DNA from: Alitta virens
Taxonomy: Eukaryota > Annelida > Polychaeta > Phyllodocida > Nereididae
Direction: 5' to 3'
Assembly (NCBI GenBank): GCA_932294295.1
Contig: OW028575.1
Span: 18,604,058 to 18,668,057, forward strand
Length of the DNA stretch: 64,000 nt
The notes below the pieces were generated by a model that saw only the letters and a list, made by a program, of their open reading frames with translations, had not been told where the DNA came from and searched no databases. A program made the translations under genes and the position numbers. Shown one piece after another: positions 23,346 through 34,849 of this stretch (positions are counted from its first letter, which is position 1; every line of letters begins with the position of its first letter).

Positions 23346-24727
23346 GTAATTCATGTATGTATTTGTCATCAAAAAGCTGAGGTCTTTTCTTAGACAACCT
23401 TTTTTGTGGTGTTTCTTCATCTTAAATTAGAAGTAAAAACATTATTTTATAGTGTATAGATATGAAAGTTTCATGTTTCAGTCCTCTATCAAACATTAAC
23501 AGAGATGAGATACATCTTTTTTTATGTTATTTCTCTAAAGGAATTTCATAAATCCCATAAATATGTACATTTTACATGTCATAAAGATATCAAATGCATA
23601 TGTGCAATCATAATATATACCAACCACTGGTGCTGTGGTCGAAACGCTGAGGTCTTCTCTTTCTTCTTTGTATTTCCTCTTCCGTCTCTATGGTGTCGGT
23701 ATGCCTGCTGCGTTCAATGCGACGAATGGCTTGTTCCCAACTTTCTGCAAAGATATTAAATGTAACAAATATTATTATCGTTGTAATAATTATGTAGAAA
23801 AGTCGATTACATTTTTCTCTTTATCCGTGACGTCATAAGTTTTGCAGCCACTGATTGGTCAATTCTGTAAGCTGTGATGCTCAGTAGGTGTGACATTATG
23901 CTCACACCAAGCAAACCAAGCAGAAATCGGGTGTGATGTCACAGTTTACTATGTATTCCACACACAATAAAAGGCCAAAGATTCTTTTGCATTTGGGCTG
24001 GGCCACTCGAGCGGTGTTGCTGATCAGAAACAGCAAACATTAATTGATTTAGTCAAACAGTTAACTGCTAAACTATTTAGACTATGCTGTCTTGTTTGGC
24101 TGTAGTATCATGACATCATGACACTTAGAATCCAGAGAAATCTAAAGAGTGATTAAAAAAAAATTATTATAACAATAATGAACAATACATTAAGCTGATA
24201 AGCTACAAGGTTGCATACCTGACCAAGACAACACTTCAACTTCATGTTTAGTCCACCGCTCTTTATCAGGAAGTTCCCCCTTTCTGGCCTTCCTTTTAGG
24301 TTCTTCACGTGGGTAGTAAGCATACCATAACTAAAAATTGGAATTTTGGTAAAAAAACTTAATTAAATAAATTTTATAAATAAAAATTCAATTATAAAAG
24401 TATATGATGGAATTACTTCAACTATACCTCACTCTCCTTGAAAACCCAGCTTTTGTGAACTATATCCACAGAACCTTCATCTGTGAACTCCACAATGCAA
24501 TACTTCAGTAATTGCACAATGTCATCCATCTGTGAATAGAAAATCAAAACTATTCAAGTTCAATATCACATCTATTACTAATGTTACTAATATTTAGAAA
24601 ATGTAAGTAAATTGTATAACTAGGTATATTGTATATGTTTCTACAATGCTACCTTTAAAGGTGTTAGCCATCATGCAATCCTTTTATTGCTCTTAATTTT
24701 GAAATTGGTGCAGGACTGCCATACACA

Positions 24728-26140
24728 CTAAATGTCGTTTTCCGTTAGGCAGGAACATTGCCTGTGACGAAGTTGGGAGGCAGGAATGATCTTGACTTCA
24801 GTGTGGCGGTTGCTTACCACAAACACTCCAAGCAATTTGGAGTCACAAGGCTTCTCAAACAGCGGCAACCCCTGTCGGTACATTCGACACTGATACAGCC
24901 TGCAATTGTCTGAATCACACTCTCTCAATTCTTCCATAACTTCACAACATGAGGACTGGTCGATTAAGTAGACATTATTTGGTTTTTTTTACTGATATTT
25001 TTTGTGAAGCCATTCGTTTAGGTTTGACAATTTGTTGGGCTTCATGCACTCTCTTTATAACCTGAGCCAGTGGATTTTTTGTTGAACGCACCATTTTCTT
25101 AAGTTTCTGCAGGTAGTTCTCAAAAGGAAAGGCAGAGAAATTGTCCAAACCACCAAATTCCTTGGCATCAGTGGCAAGATGCAAGAGGCTGTGCACATTA
25201 TATATGAGATATTCTTCTCCGTACGGCTCCCTGCCCTTTTCTACATAGTACTGTAAGAGTTTTTCAGCAAACTGCCAGTGAAGCTGCACTAGTACTGGTG
25301 TTACCAAAATGCTTATGGCAACACTCAGGACAAGATAATGGTCAAAGATCTCAGGGGACAGAATTCCTTTCAATACAACCTTCCCAGTGCACAGTAGCAA
25401 CTGTCTATACTCTGTGGCCTTCCATCTTTCCACTTCATTCAGGCCACGAGGTTTCCTGGCAAACTCACTCGGTATGCAATGCTGCAAACCCAACAGCCTA
25501 TGGCTGATCTCCTCAATTTGTGCTGCAGATATCTTCACATCTTTCTTTCCTCTCATCCAAGCTAGGAGACAACGTTTCTGTACACCTAAGCACACCTGAT
25601 GCATGTTATCTAAATCACAAAATGGTGATCTGACATGGTGGTGTTGATAATTTTCTTCACTTCTGAATGTAGCATCGGTTCGTAGAAACAGATCAGTGAT
25701 ATCTTGATATGTCATTCTACCAATATAAACACCTTTCTGGGAGCATTTATCGCATCCGTAATAGCCACAAAATAATTTAAAGCCCTTTACTAAAGCTTTA
25801 GCGGGAGCATCACTAACAACACACATGACACTGATTGAATAAAAGTTGCCATTGTATTGTAATCCAGTTTCCATAAGCAGCTGATAAGGTTTTTCAGGTC
25901 TCTCACAGTGTCATTCAGAAATTCTAAATCAGTCGGCTTGGATGTGCCATACAATATAGCCACAGGGAATACCGTAATAGGCTTCATGTTAAGTAATGCA
26001 ACACAGCACGGGCCACATTGAACTTAAACGGCTCTTAAAAATAGGTTGTCCATCAATGTTGAAACTGAGTTGCAGTGAGTCATCTGTAATTATATGAATA
26101 AGACATTCCAGACTTAAACTCTAGAGGTACTTCTCTAATA
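24728..26140 (-). pseudogene. Transposase-like gene (possible CACTA/EnSpm relative), frameshifted
   Basis: Minus strand, upstream of and parallel to the DUF4806 gene. Reading order: LQLSFNIDGQPIFKSRLSS and MWPVLC (near 26070-26010), an in-frame stop, VFPVAILYGTSKPTDLEFLN, a frameshift near 25880, then 25874-24975 with VSDAPAKALVKG, GYYGCDKCSQKG (zinc-knuckle-like), LDNMHQVCLGVQKRCLLAWM, ERWKATEYRQLLL and LIYNVHSLLHLATD ... FSAFPFENYLQKLKKMVRST. After a frameshift in an A8 run (24982-24989) it continues NNVYLIDQSSCCEV ... CRMYRQGLPLFEKPCDSKLL to 24728. These motifs recur in transposase-like proteins of invertebrate genomes that I associate from memory with EnSpm/CACTA elements; the superfamily needs checking. 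No terminal CACTA repeats found. Confidence 0.65.
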
Positions 26141-27102
26141 GTATTAACCAGAGTGCGGGTTGTAGCAGGAAAATTGGGATGAAAAAAACGATGTCAAAAA
26201 TGTCAAATTCCCAAGAATTCCTATGCAGGTCGTTCTGGCATCTAATGTAGGTCGGTTCTGGCTAACATTAACCCAACATGTATAGGGTTAGCGCTCACAA
26301 AATAACAGATAGTAAATAAGAGCTAAGAACATCAGATTTCTCGGGCTAGTATAGGGTGTGCAACAATTTTTTTCCGCTACTGTACATTCCTGATTATGGG
26401 CGAATAAAATCTCTTCTGCCAATAGAAAATAACTATGAGATGTTTTCCCACTGTTCAAGAAGAGATATTCCAGACGGAATGATAACATAAAAGTTGTATG
26501 TTAAAAGACGGAAATAACAGCTAAAATTTTCAACAATAAAATTTTCATTAAAGATGTCCATTTAGGGATCCACACGATTCTCAAATACTTGGCCAATAGC
26601 TGGAAATCTCTCTGTCTAAAGAGGCGTTCACACTGTCACGTATAAGACTTGGACTATACGTGCTCACTCGTGGTCTGTTAATCACGTATAAATGCTTTCC
26701 ACGAGCTTACCTGAGGCAGTTAGTTAGCCCGTAGATCTCCAGATCGTCCGTAGATCGCCCACCCGAGTGCTTCAATGATGGGTTGGCTACAAATGGCCAA
26801 GGATGGCCACAGTCATACGTAGAACGTATGTAAAACGCTCTGACTGACTCCCGAGTGAGTAACGTAACTTATATAAACAATCACTGGTAAAACATCCACC
26901 AAAGTTTTGAACATGTTCAACTTTTTTTGCCCTCTCCACGTATGCTCGTGAGTGGTCAAGCGCGACCAGGAGTGTTCTACAAATTAGCGCTAGTATACAT
27001 AAAACGCTTGGCGAGTGAATCACGTATGGCCAAGGATGACCAAGAGTAAAACAATTTTTTCATCCGTCGTAATATGTAGGTCTTATTCGTGACGGAGTCA
27101 GG

Positions 27103-27178
27103 GTGGGGGCCTAGCTCAGTGGTAGCACGCTGGGCTTCCAACCACTGGGTTCCGGGTTCGATTCCAGGTCGAGCCTAA
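27103..27178 (+). mobile_element. SINE 5' half (tRNA-Gly-like), interrupted
   Basis: GGGGGCCTAGCTCAGTGGTA (box A) to GGGTTCGATTCCAGG (box B) and GAGCCTAA, homologous to 20917-20986. The outer flank ATTCGTGAC just upstream recurs after the 3' half near 30355, suggesting the SINE's own target duplication. Confidence 0.85.
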
Positions 27179-27299
27179 AGCCACTGTCACACGGGCCGGT
27201 TTTGCCGTAGTGAACCCGTAGTATTACGTAATAGTTATGTAACAGCTCTTTCCGCCGGTTTGGCGACAGGTTCTGTCGGCAAAAAGGGGCGGGGCAGCA

Positions 27300-27480
27300 C
27301 CCGCCGGGTTACCCGCCGGGTTACCCGCCGGGTGCTACGGGTTACCCGCCGGGTTACCCGCCGGCTTTCACGGGTGCCTCGGCGGGTTCTACGGGTACCT
27401 CGGCGGGTTCTACGGGTGACTCGGCGGGTTCTACGGGTGACTCGGTGGGTTCTACGGGTGACTCGGCGGGTTCTACGGGT
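27300..27480. repeat. 21-bp minisatellite, left arm of copy 3
   Basis: Units of CGGCGGGTTCTACGGGT type with GACT, ACCT or TACC linkers; same family as copies 1 and 2. Confidence 0.85.
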
Positions 27481-29864
27481 TATCGTTAAATAGAACTAAA
27501 TTGTAGTATAGTTTATACTGATTCCATACCTGTTTTCGGATCGAAAATAGACCAAATATTAAGCGAGTTATTCGTCTGAGAAGGCAGCTAGGTTGGCGGA
27601 GGCAATTAGTGGTGCTCTCGCAGACGTCCGCGCCGGAACTGTATCAATGCTGAGCGCTTCTTTAAAAGGCTGCTACCCTAATATTAGTCCGATTTTCGTC
27701 AAATAAAGACTGGATTGTAGTATAATTCATACTGACTCCATAGGTGTTTTCGGATTGAAAATAGACCAAATATTAAGCGAGATATTCGTCTGAGAAGGCG
27801 GTTGTCTGGTGGCGGCTGCTGCTCCATTAATATTAATCTGATTTGCGTCAAATAAATATTGAATTATAGAAGAGTTCATACTTATTTCACACAGAATTTC
27901 AGATTGAACAAAGACCAAATATTAAGCGTGATATTCGTCAGAGAAGGCAGCAAGGTGCTCTGTGTATGTTCATGACTTGGGGTGGTCAATATTTTTTACC
28001 ATTATATATACATTGTTTGGATGAGCTTTATTGCAATTAATTTCTACTCATTCTGCCAACTGGCCAATGCGAAGGACTTTTCCTTTGGTTTTGTAAAGTC
28101 AATTAACCTATATATGTAATAGCAATCTGCCTTGACCGTTATGTCAATTGCTATTAGCATTTTGAATAATACAAAGAATGGGGTAAGTCATGCTTTTTCA
28201 TCATTGATCATAAGCATTAATTGAAGTTCTGAATTTCAACTGATTCCTGTTTATTATGCATATTAAAGAGGGAGATTGTTTTGATCATGGATGGAACATG
28301 CAATATCAATATTAATTCCAGTTGGATTATTTTCAGAAACAACAACGAAATATTGATAATTTATATAAACTAGAGTATATCTATCTATAGATAGTTATTA
28401 TAGCTCCATAGACATCTTTATCAAGTCGGAATTTTATTGGCAACAGGCAAACATTGTTTTATTTTCGTTTTTTATTGATTAGGAATCAATGAATTATTGA
28501 TAGTAACATATTTTTAGGTGAAGATCTTATAACTATCTGTCTACTACATATCTATACTCTATGAGGTATTGCTAACTTTATTAACAAGAATATTCTTGTT
28601 TGTGCCTAGTATACTCCATTAATTTTCCCCACCTTAACTATTATATAAATTCTACACATTTCCCTGAATAATTCAGTCTTTATTTGACGAAAATCGAATA
28701 TGTAGATAGACAGATAGTTTAGAGAGACAGATAGATTTATATGCTTATTAAATAATATAGAATATCTAGCTTAATATTTGGTCCATAAAAGATAGAAAAT
28801 AAAATCACAGATCAAATCACAAATACTAATTACAATATCAATATTAGATTTAAATTTTACAAAAATATACACAAAAAGATAAGAATGTTCACATGTATAA
28901 AAAAAATATCATTGCCTGGTAATTACAATACAATACATTGTTTTTAATTAATGAAAGCAATGACATCTTTTTGTAATTGTGAATGACAATCAAGACAATG
29001 TCATATTACTGTGTCATCTTTGAACAAACTATGAAATGACAGGTCAAAGAACCCCAATTTAGGCAATTAGGCAATTGACACATGTATTGAGCATTTGCTG
29101 TATTCTCTACACCCATTCTTTATATCATTCAAACTGCTAATAGCAATTGACATAACGGTCATGGCAGTTGGCAGAATGAGTAGAAATGAATGGCAATAAA
29201 GCTCATCCAAACAATGTATATATATCATGGTCAAAAATATTGACCACACCATTCAAGTCATGACCATACACACAGCACCTGGCCGCCGCCAGAGAACTGC
29301 ATTCTCAGATGAATATCTCGCTTAATATTTGGTCTATTTTCAATCCGAAAACATGATGGAATCAGTATGAACTATGCTACAATACAGTTTTAATTTGACG
29401 AAAATCGGACTAATATTAGGGGAGCAGCAGCATTTTAAAGAAGCGCTCAGCCCTTCCTGCATTGATACAGTCAGGGCGCGGACGTCTGCGAGAGCACCAC
29501 TGTTTGCCTCCGCCAACTTAGCTACCTTCTCAGACGAATATCTCGCTTAATATTTGGTCTTTTTTCAATCCGAAAATACGTATGGAATCAGTATGATTTA
29601 TACTACAATTCAGTCCTGATTTGACGAAAATCGGATTAATATAAATGGAGCAGCAGCCGCCGCAAGACAACTGCCTTCTCAGACAAATATCTCGCTTAAT
29701 ATTTGGGTTTTTTTTAATCCGAAAATACGTATGGAATCAGTATGAGCTATACTGCCATTCAGTCTTTATTTGAGGAAAATCGGACTAATATTAGAGGAGC
29801 AGCAACATTTTAAAGTATATACAACCCCCCCCTCCCTGCCTACGCTGACGCTGGTAGCATAAAG

Positions 29865-30050
29865 CCGGCAGGTTACCCGTGAAAGCCGCCGGGTTACCCG
29901 TGAAAGCCGCCGGGTTACCCGTAGAACCCCTCAACAAGCCGCCGGGGTGAAATTAGGGCCGGATAATTCGTCGGGTTCTACGGGCCACCCGCCGGCTTTC
30001 ACGGGTCACCCGCCGGCTTTCACGGGTCACCCGCCGGCTTCCACGGGTAT
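29865..30050. repeat. 21-bp minisatellite, right arm of copy 3
   Basis: Inverted units GCCGGCTTTCACGGGTCACC and GCCGGGTTACCCGTGAAA, followed by a T-run at about 30050-30063. Confidence 0.85.
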
Positions 30051-30292
30051 TTTTTTTTTTTTTTGACACCCGTGAGATTGCTACGGTTGTGCCATGCAAG
30101 CATGGCACAACCGGCTACCGGGGCCGGGTTTCGCGGCTTGGCCAAGGGTCCCACGGGTGCTTGCCGGGTATCCACGGGTATCCACGGGTGGCCGTATTGG
30201 GGCCGCCGGCTTGGAGCCGGGTAGCGATTTTCGCAACTATTACGTAATACTACGGGTTCACTACGGCAAAACCGGCTCGTGTGACAGTGGCT

Positions 30293-30351
30293 TAAGTTGG
30301 ATGGCTGTTTCATCCCTCATCTCATTGCCATGGACCCTGCCTGTCCTACCA
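30293..30351 (+). mobile_element. SINE 3' half, interrupted
   Basis: TAAGTTGGATGGCTGTTTCA and following bases match 20984-21040, continuing the SINE begun at 27103. The last third of the SINE body is missing. Confidence 0.85.
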
Positions 30352-30379
30352 CATTCGTGACAGTGTGAAGGCCCCTTAA

Positions 30380-32040
30380 GACTGGTGGAATGTTACAGAA
30401 TTTTTTCACTGACCCTGGAATTTCAATTGTGAAGCAGAGAATTGTCAAATCCCGCAACAAACAATACAATTCCTGTGAAAAACACTGTGACAAACACAAA
30501 AAGCCACGAAAAACACTGCTTGAAAAGTTGAAACCCAATTGTTGACATTATTGATATTAATTTTTCATTACGCTATTATTAATGGAGTCTAGGTCACTTG
30601 TATGTTGTTCATGTATTATGTGATACCTGAGATTGAGTTGGCAGTTGGCAGAAATAAAAAAGGATTTTTGTATATGATATGACGAACCATGTCATGATCA
30701 AGACCAATATCCAGTCTCAAATTTGCTTTTTTCCCTCCCTTCTTTCTTCTTCTTACTTTGTGCTGGAATATCCCGGGTTTCTGGGTAGCTCTACACTGAA
30801 ATAGATTTCATAGGAGCTGCACTATAGTTTTAGTTTAATTTTGGTTGTTTATATCGGTGTCGGATTAAACTTTATTTTATTATTATTATTATGTCTATTC
30901 CGATTTGGTTTTACTACTTTTTTTTTCTTTCATATTTATTTATTTTATTCGTTTTCCATTTTTCATAACTACCTTATTGAGTATGTGTGTGCTTCTTGTG
31001 AATAATAGATCCTTTTTGATTGTCAGCCCTTTTTCTATTATTACTTGACATTGTGTTAGTATATGTTCTTGTGTTTCGTCATGTGGGTTACATAGTCTAC
31101 ATGTTTGGTTTTGGTAATTGTTTTTGAAATCTTTCTTTCAAAATTTCCTCCTTTCCAGTTAAGCAAATGAACATTTATGACAATTTGTATAGACATATGC
31201 CAAATCTATGTGCTGTAGGCTGGCTCAGTTGTTATTTGTCTGCTCTTTTGATCGTCTCAGGTTTGAATCGATCTTGGTGATTTATCCAGGAATGGGACTT
31301 GATACGAGTTTTCAATTCCAGACAAGCGAAATACCCATAAGTTATATCCATTCGGAAAATGTATTAGTCTCTATACTGCATGTCATCTTATCTTCGCATC
31401 TGCCTCATATAACTGATCATATGAGCAGCTCAGCTGACTAAGCATTAGATATGTTCAAAAAGAAACGTTCTGAATTGGATCCAATTATGTTTTCTCTTAT
31501 GTTTGTTTAATCTGCTTCCCTCTGAAGGCGTTAATGGCCATGTGGGATGAATTTATTATATATAGTTTTATTTGACAAACTGGATATTAGGAATTGATAC
31601 ATGTGTCATTTTATTATATATATATATATAATTTATACAGATCCTTCATTCATGGCCATTCTTTTGAAGGCTGGAAAATCAACTATCAAAGATCATTTTA
31701 CTAAAGGTACTGCCTTGAAAACAAAGATCTGTAAAAATTGTAAATACGTTGGATTTTACACATATTAACTTTGAGGTCCAATAATGTTGCTGATACAGTA
31801 CTAAACTTAGAATCCTCTCTCTCCCACTGTGTTTTGTCTTTATGTTAACGACCTTGTGCAAGAAATCAATAGTTGAGATAGCGGCATCAATCAATCTGGA
31901 TATAAGTTGAATATATAACTACCTCACATAATACACTGTATTATGACCACGCCTGATCAATGCAGTTTTTCAGAAGAAAATGAGAAAAGTTTACATGTGA
32001 GTACTTAAATATGCCAAATGGGTTTAGGTTAGTTATATCC
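30380..32040. other. Intergenic, nothing recognised
   Basis: AT-rich DNA with TTATT and TA runs (about 30875-30890 and 31615-31630). No gene, and no repeat shared with the rest of the window, recognised. Confidence 0.35.
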
Positions 32041-32044
32041 CTCA

Positions 32045-32828
32045 TAGTCGGCAGTTAACTATATGCGGATGACATAGCACTAATAGCAGACTCTGAGACT
32101 ATGATTGGTGTAGGAAGTGGAGACTAAAGGTGAATATAAGTAACACAAATGTAATTCATTTCAGAAATAAGTCTCAGTTTGTTAGTGATTTTGAGTGTCA
32201 TTATGGTCACCATACTGTCGATATTGTATCAAATATAAATATCTTGGGGTAATTCTTAAAATTTTATATTGTATATTTAGATTATAGTTTAATAGAGACA
32301 ATAGCTGATTCTGGGAAAAGAGCACTAGGTGCAATATATTCTAAATTTTGCCAACAGGGTTTGAGTTGTAATGTTTATGGTAAGTTGAACAATACAGGAG
32401 TAACTGCAATACTAGACTATTGCGCCAGAATCTGGGAATGTTATAAATTTCGAAAAATAGTTACTGTCCAAAACAAAGCAGTAAGACTGTTTTTCATTTG
32501 CTTGCTCCACACTTTGCAATGCAAGGCTATATTTTAATATGCAACTGGTAAATTGGTGAAATCAGAAATCTTTTATATACTAAGGATTAAGAAACAGGTA
32601 CATATACCAACATCACCCCATCACTTATGCTTAATGTGTTCAAACAATAGTGTTGAAGAACAATTTTTATTTCACTGTAATCTTTATGATGATATAAGGG
32701 AAAATTTTATGTCTAAAATTTATGTAAAATATCCTCTTTTCAACAAATGCAGTTTTGGCGAAAAGTGTAGAATACGTATGGATGAAAAGTTCGTGAAAGA
32801 TATAGCCGCTTTTATATATAATAAGTAA
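32045..32828 (+). pseudogene. Second LINE relic (RT C-terminus)
   Basis: Contains the RT catalytic motif YADDIALIADS near 32055, then after frameshifts GKRALGAIYSKFCQQGLSC, ILDYCARIWECYKFRKIVTV and QNKAVRLF, and finally a CCHC-like C-terminal region (HLCLMCSN ... FLFHCNLYDDIRENF) to TAA at 32826. Typical of degraded non-LTR elements; different from the one at 22164. Just upstream, GTTATATCCCTCATAGTCGG (about 32032) resembles repeat family R. Confidence 0.75.
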
Positions 32829-33362
32829 TATAAAAGGAAGTGCAACTTGTATAACTAATCATGCTGCAGTGTGGCTGCCACTATAACAATAACACAATTT
32901 CAGAGGGCGCTATGCTCCTAAGGGCTAGCAAAGCAGCACGAGCGAAGCGAGGGCTGCTGGGCAAGCTGCTGGACATCAAGCTGCTGGACATCAAGCGAGG
33001 GCCACTCAAACAGCATAGTGCACGAATGACAACGGTGATATTATTATTATCACTTTCTGAGCCTGCATTGCAAATGAAATTGAATTTAATTTCAATGTTG
33101 CATACAGTTTAAAAATGGTGACGTCATCAGCTAGGCCCAGTTATACTATTCACCAGGCAACAGCCCTGCAAACTGATAATTATATGTATATTGTTTTGAT
33201 TATGAATGGTGTCCTGTGAGGCCAAGCTGGGCTGGGTGACATTTAAATATGTATATATTTATTTTGTAATTTTGACTGTCACACGTCACTATAATGAAAG
33301 CTATTGTGCCATCTTGTCACTTCATCACTTATGCATAAAACACTCACATCAGTGGTGAAAAA
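32829..33362. other. Intergenic between LINE relic and gene 3
   Basis: Includes a direct repeat, AAGCTGCTGGACATC twice near 32965-32994, within a locally GC-rich patch. No gene supported. Confidence 0.35.
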
Positions 33363-34849
33363 TTTATTTGTATTAATTGACAGAAAATACACATCTACAT
33401 TAGAATATTAAATATATGCTCTACTAAACTCAACATGAAATGATGTCTTTTAAGACTGGTCTAAAAAGGAATACTTTTAAGATGTACACAGAATCAACAT
33501 TGTCTGGGCTCAAGTTTTTATACAAAATGCATGTATTTCAGTGTGAAACACATTTACATGACATTTACATCGTATCTTTTAAGATTTTGATATTATGAGA
33601 CTGAATAATATTGTATTGGAAAATACCTATCAAGGAATAAATACCTAAATACATTATTTTACCCATAGACAAGACAAGAATAGTGTAATAATTTGGAGAG
33701 TGTCGTATGATAGCGGTGGAATTTCCCAACCAAAATGTACATGTTATAAGAAAAAGATTGAATGCGACTTCACTGCAATCATTATAAATTAATTTCTTGC
33801 TATATATTCAAGCACATGTCATAAATAGATTCACATTGAGGATTGCCAGACACCCGAAGCAAATAACTACATTTAAGATTCTAAACAAACTTAGGTATTT
33901 TACAAGCATTATGTTAAGCAAACAGTTGATGATCCGATGACGAAAACTGAGAATTACAAGTGTGAAATGTTACATTAACAATAAGACTTGGCTGCATGCA
34001 AGCTCAGATGAAAATACTCGCCAGGTGGACATGTCGAACATTTTCTGATTATGTTTGTAATACAATTGTCCGTGTATGCCGCAAATGGACCTGGCTTCAG
34101 AGAATGCGGTAAAATGCAGTCTTTCGGTGTATTGACCTAGAAAAGTCATCAAACAAATTAACCTAATTTTAATTATAAAATAATCACTAGAGGTCAGGCA
34201 ATGCTCGCCCACAACCTAGTGGACATTCCTGGAGTGGGTCTTCCATTCTCTTCAAATATTCTCCATCTCCGTCTTTTTTTCGTAGTTTATGCCAATTTTT
34301 GATTCCCAAATACGTTCAGGATGATTAAGTCAGTAATGTCTTCTAACAACCGTTGACTTTGACTGCTGTTAATAGCCTGAAAATAGTAACACAGTTTTAT
34401 AATGGGAGGTTATACATTTTACAATAGGTAATTAATTGGCCTCCTGAGGGGAATCTTAACTTGAGGGGGATTATTACTTTACCACGTCAACTAATGTTGG
34501 ATATGCGTACTAGAAAATTTGTCCAAGAAACAAAATGAGTGGTCAATTGTTTCTGTTCACTAGGTTACAAATTATTTGAGAATTGTCCGCGTTTGGAGCA
34601 ACTGATAGACCCATTGTACTCTCTTGGCTATGAATAAAAATCAACTTGCAAATTCTCTATTAAGGTAATCTGAACGTTACAAACACCTAGCCTATAAAGA
34701 TTAACTTTCATATTTTGTCAGGTTCATGGTAAACCACGTCTTGTATTAACAAGCTTCAGTTCATTACATTTGTAGACTTTGATATTTTTACAATGATGGA
34801 TATATACTGGAAAAGACGGTGGTGGGACTCGGCTCTTGGTTCATACCTT
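33363..34849 (-). other. Probable spliced 3' UTR of gene 3
   Basis: Two bases after the stop a donor AAG|GTATGA (34847/34846) occurs; a good acceptor (TATTTTCAG|GC) lies at 34378-34377. An AATAAA hexamer on the minus strand (33368-33363) is a candidate 3' end. Gene 4 has the same layout, which supports the reading. Confidence 0.5.

Larger units (their letters stand above)
20628..24529 (-). pseudogene. DUF4806-type gene of a DNA transposon, disrupted
   Basis: Multi-exon gene, minus strand. Visible exons: 24529-24428 (starts MDDIVQLLKYCIVEFTDEGS), 24330-24219 (LWYAYYPREEPKRKARKGEL ... KERWTKHEVEVLSWS), 23744-23646 (ESWEQAIRRIERSRH), 23420 onward, about 22000-21889, 21677-21597 (EPDMQKTPDRLVSPSTST), 21443-21381, 21238-20857 (split by a SINE) and 20753-20628. 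The last two spell a DUF4806-like domain: LQKKVLQKLDLIINLL ... DPLDTPEQLDRM, then MGGANVGDTVRRILRAI ... LWSKYNLKG. Most junctions are phase 1 and mutually compatible. It resembles the DUF4806 proteins that accompany transposases in many animal genomes; the product is probably an accessory DNA-binding factor. It is broken by the SINE at 20909-21100, a LINE at 22164-23345 and a one-base frameshift in an A10 run (21961-21970). Confidence 0.65.
27179..30292. mobile_element. Foldback-like TIR element, copy 3 (largest)
   Basis: 3,114 bp, from AGCCACTGTCACACGGGCCG to the inverted right end. TAA at 27176-27178 and 30293-30295. Comparison with the uninterrupted SINE (GAGCCTAAGTTGG at about 20981) proves both the ends and the TAA duplication. 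Arms of about 0.8-1 kb are inverted copies of each other: terminal segment, 21-bp minisatellite (left 27300-27480, right 29865-30050), then three to four subterminal repeats of about 150 bp (27480-27960 and 29290-29820). The centre (27960-29290) is AT-rich and shared in part with copies 1 and 2. No transposase. Confidence 0.9.
26620..30376. mobile_element. TIR element carrying nested SINE and foldback element
   Basis: The left end AGAGGCGTTCACACTGTCAC is matched by the inverted right end, which reads GTGACAGTGTGAAGGCCCCT on the plus strand. TAA flanks both sides (26617-26619, 30377-30379). The element's own DNA is mainly 26620-27100, with repeated CACGTAT motifs, plus a short right end. The remainder is the SINE and, inside it, foldback copy 3. 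Non-coding. Confidence 0.75.
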
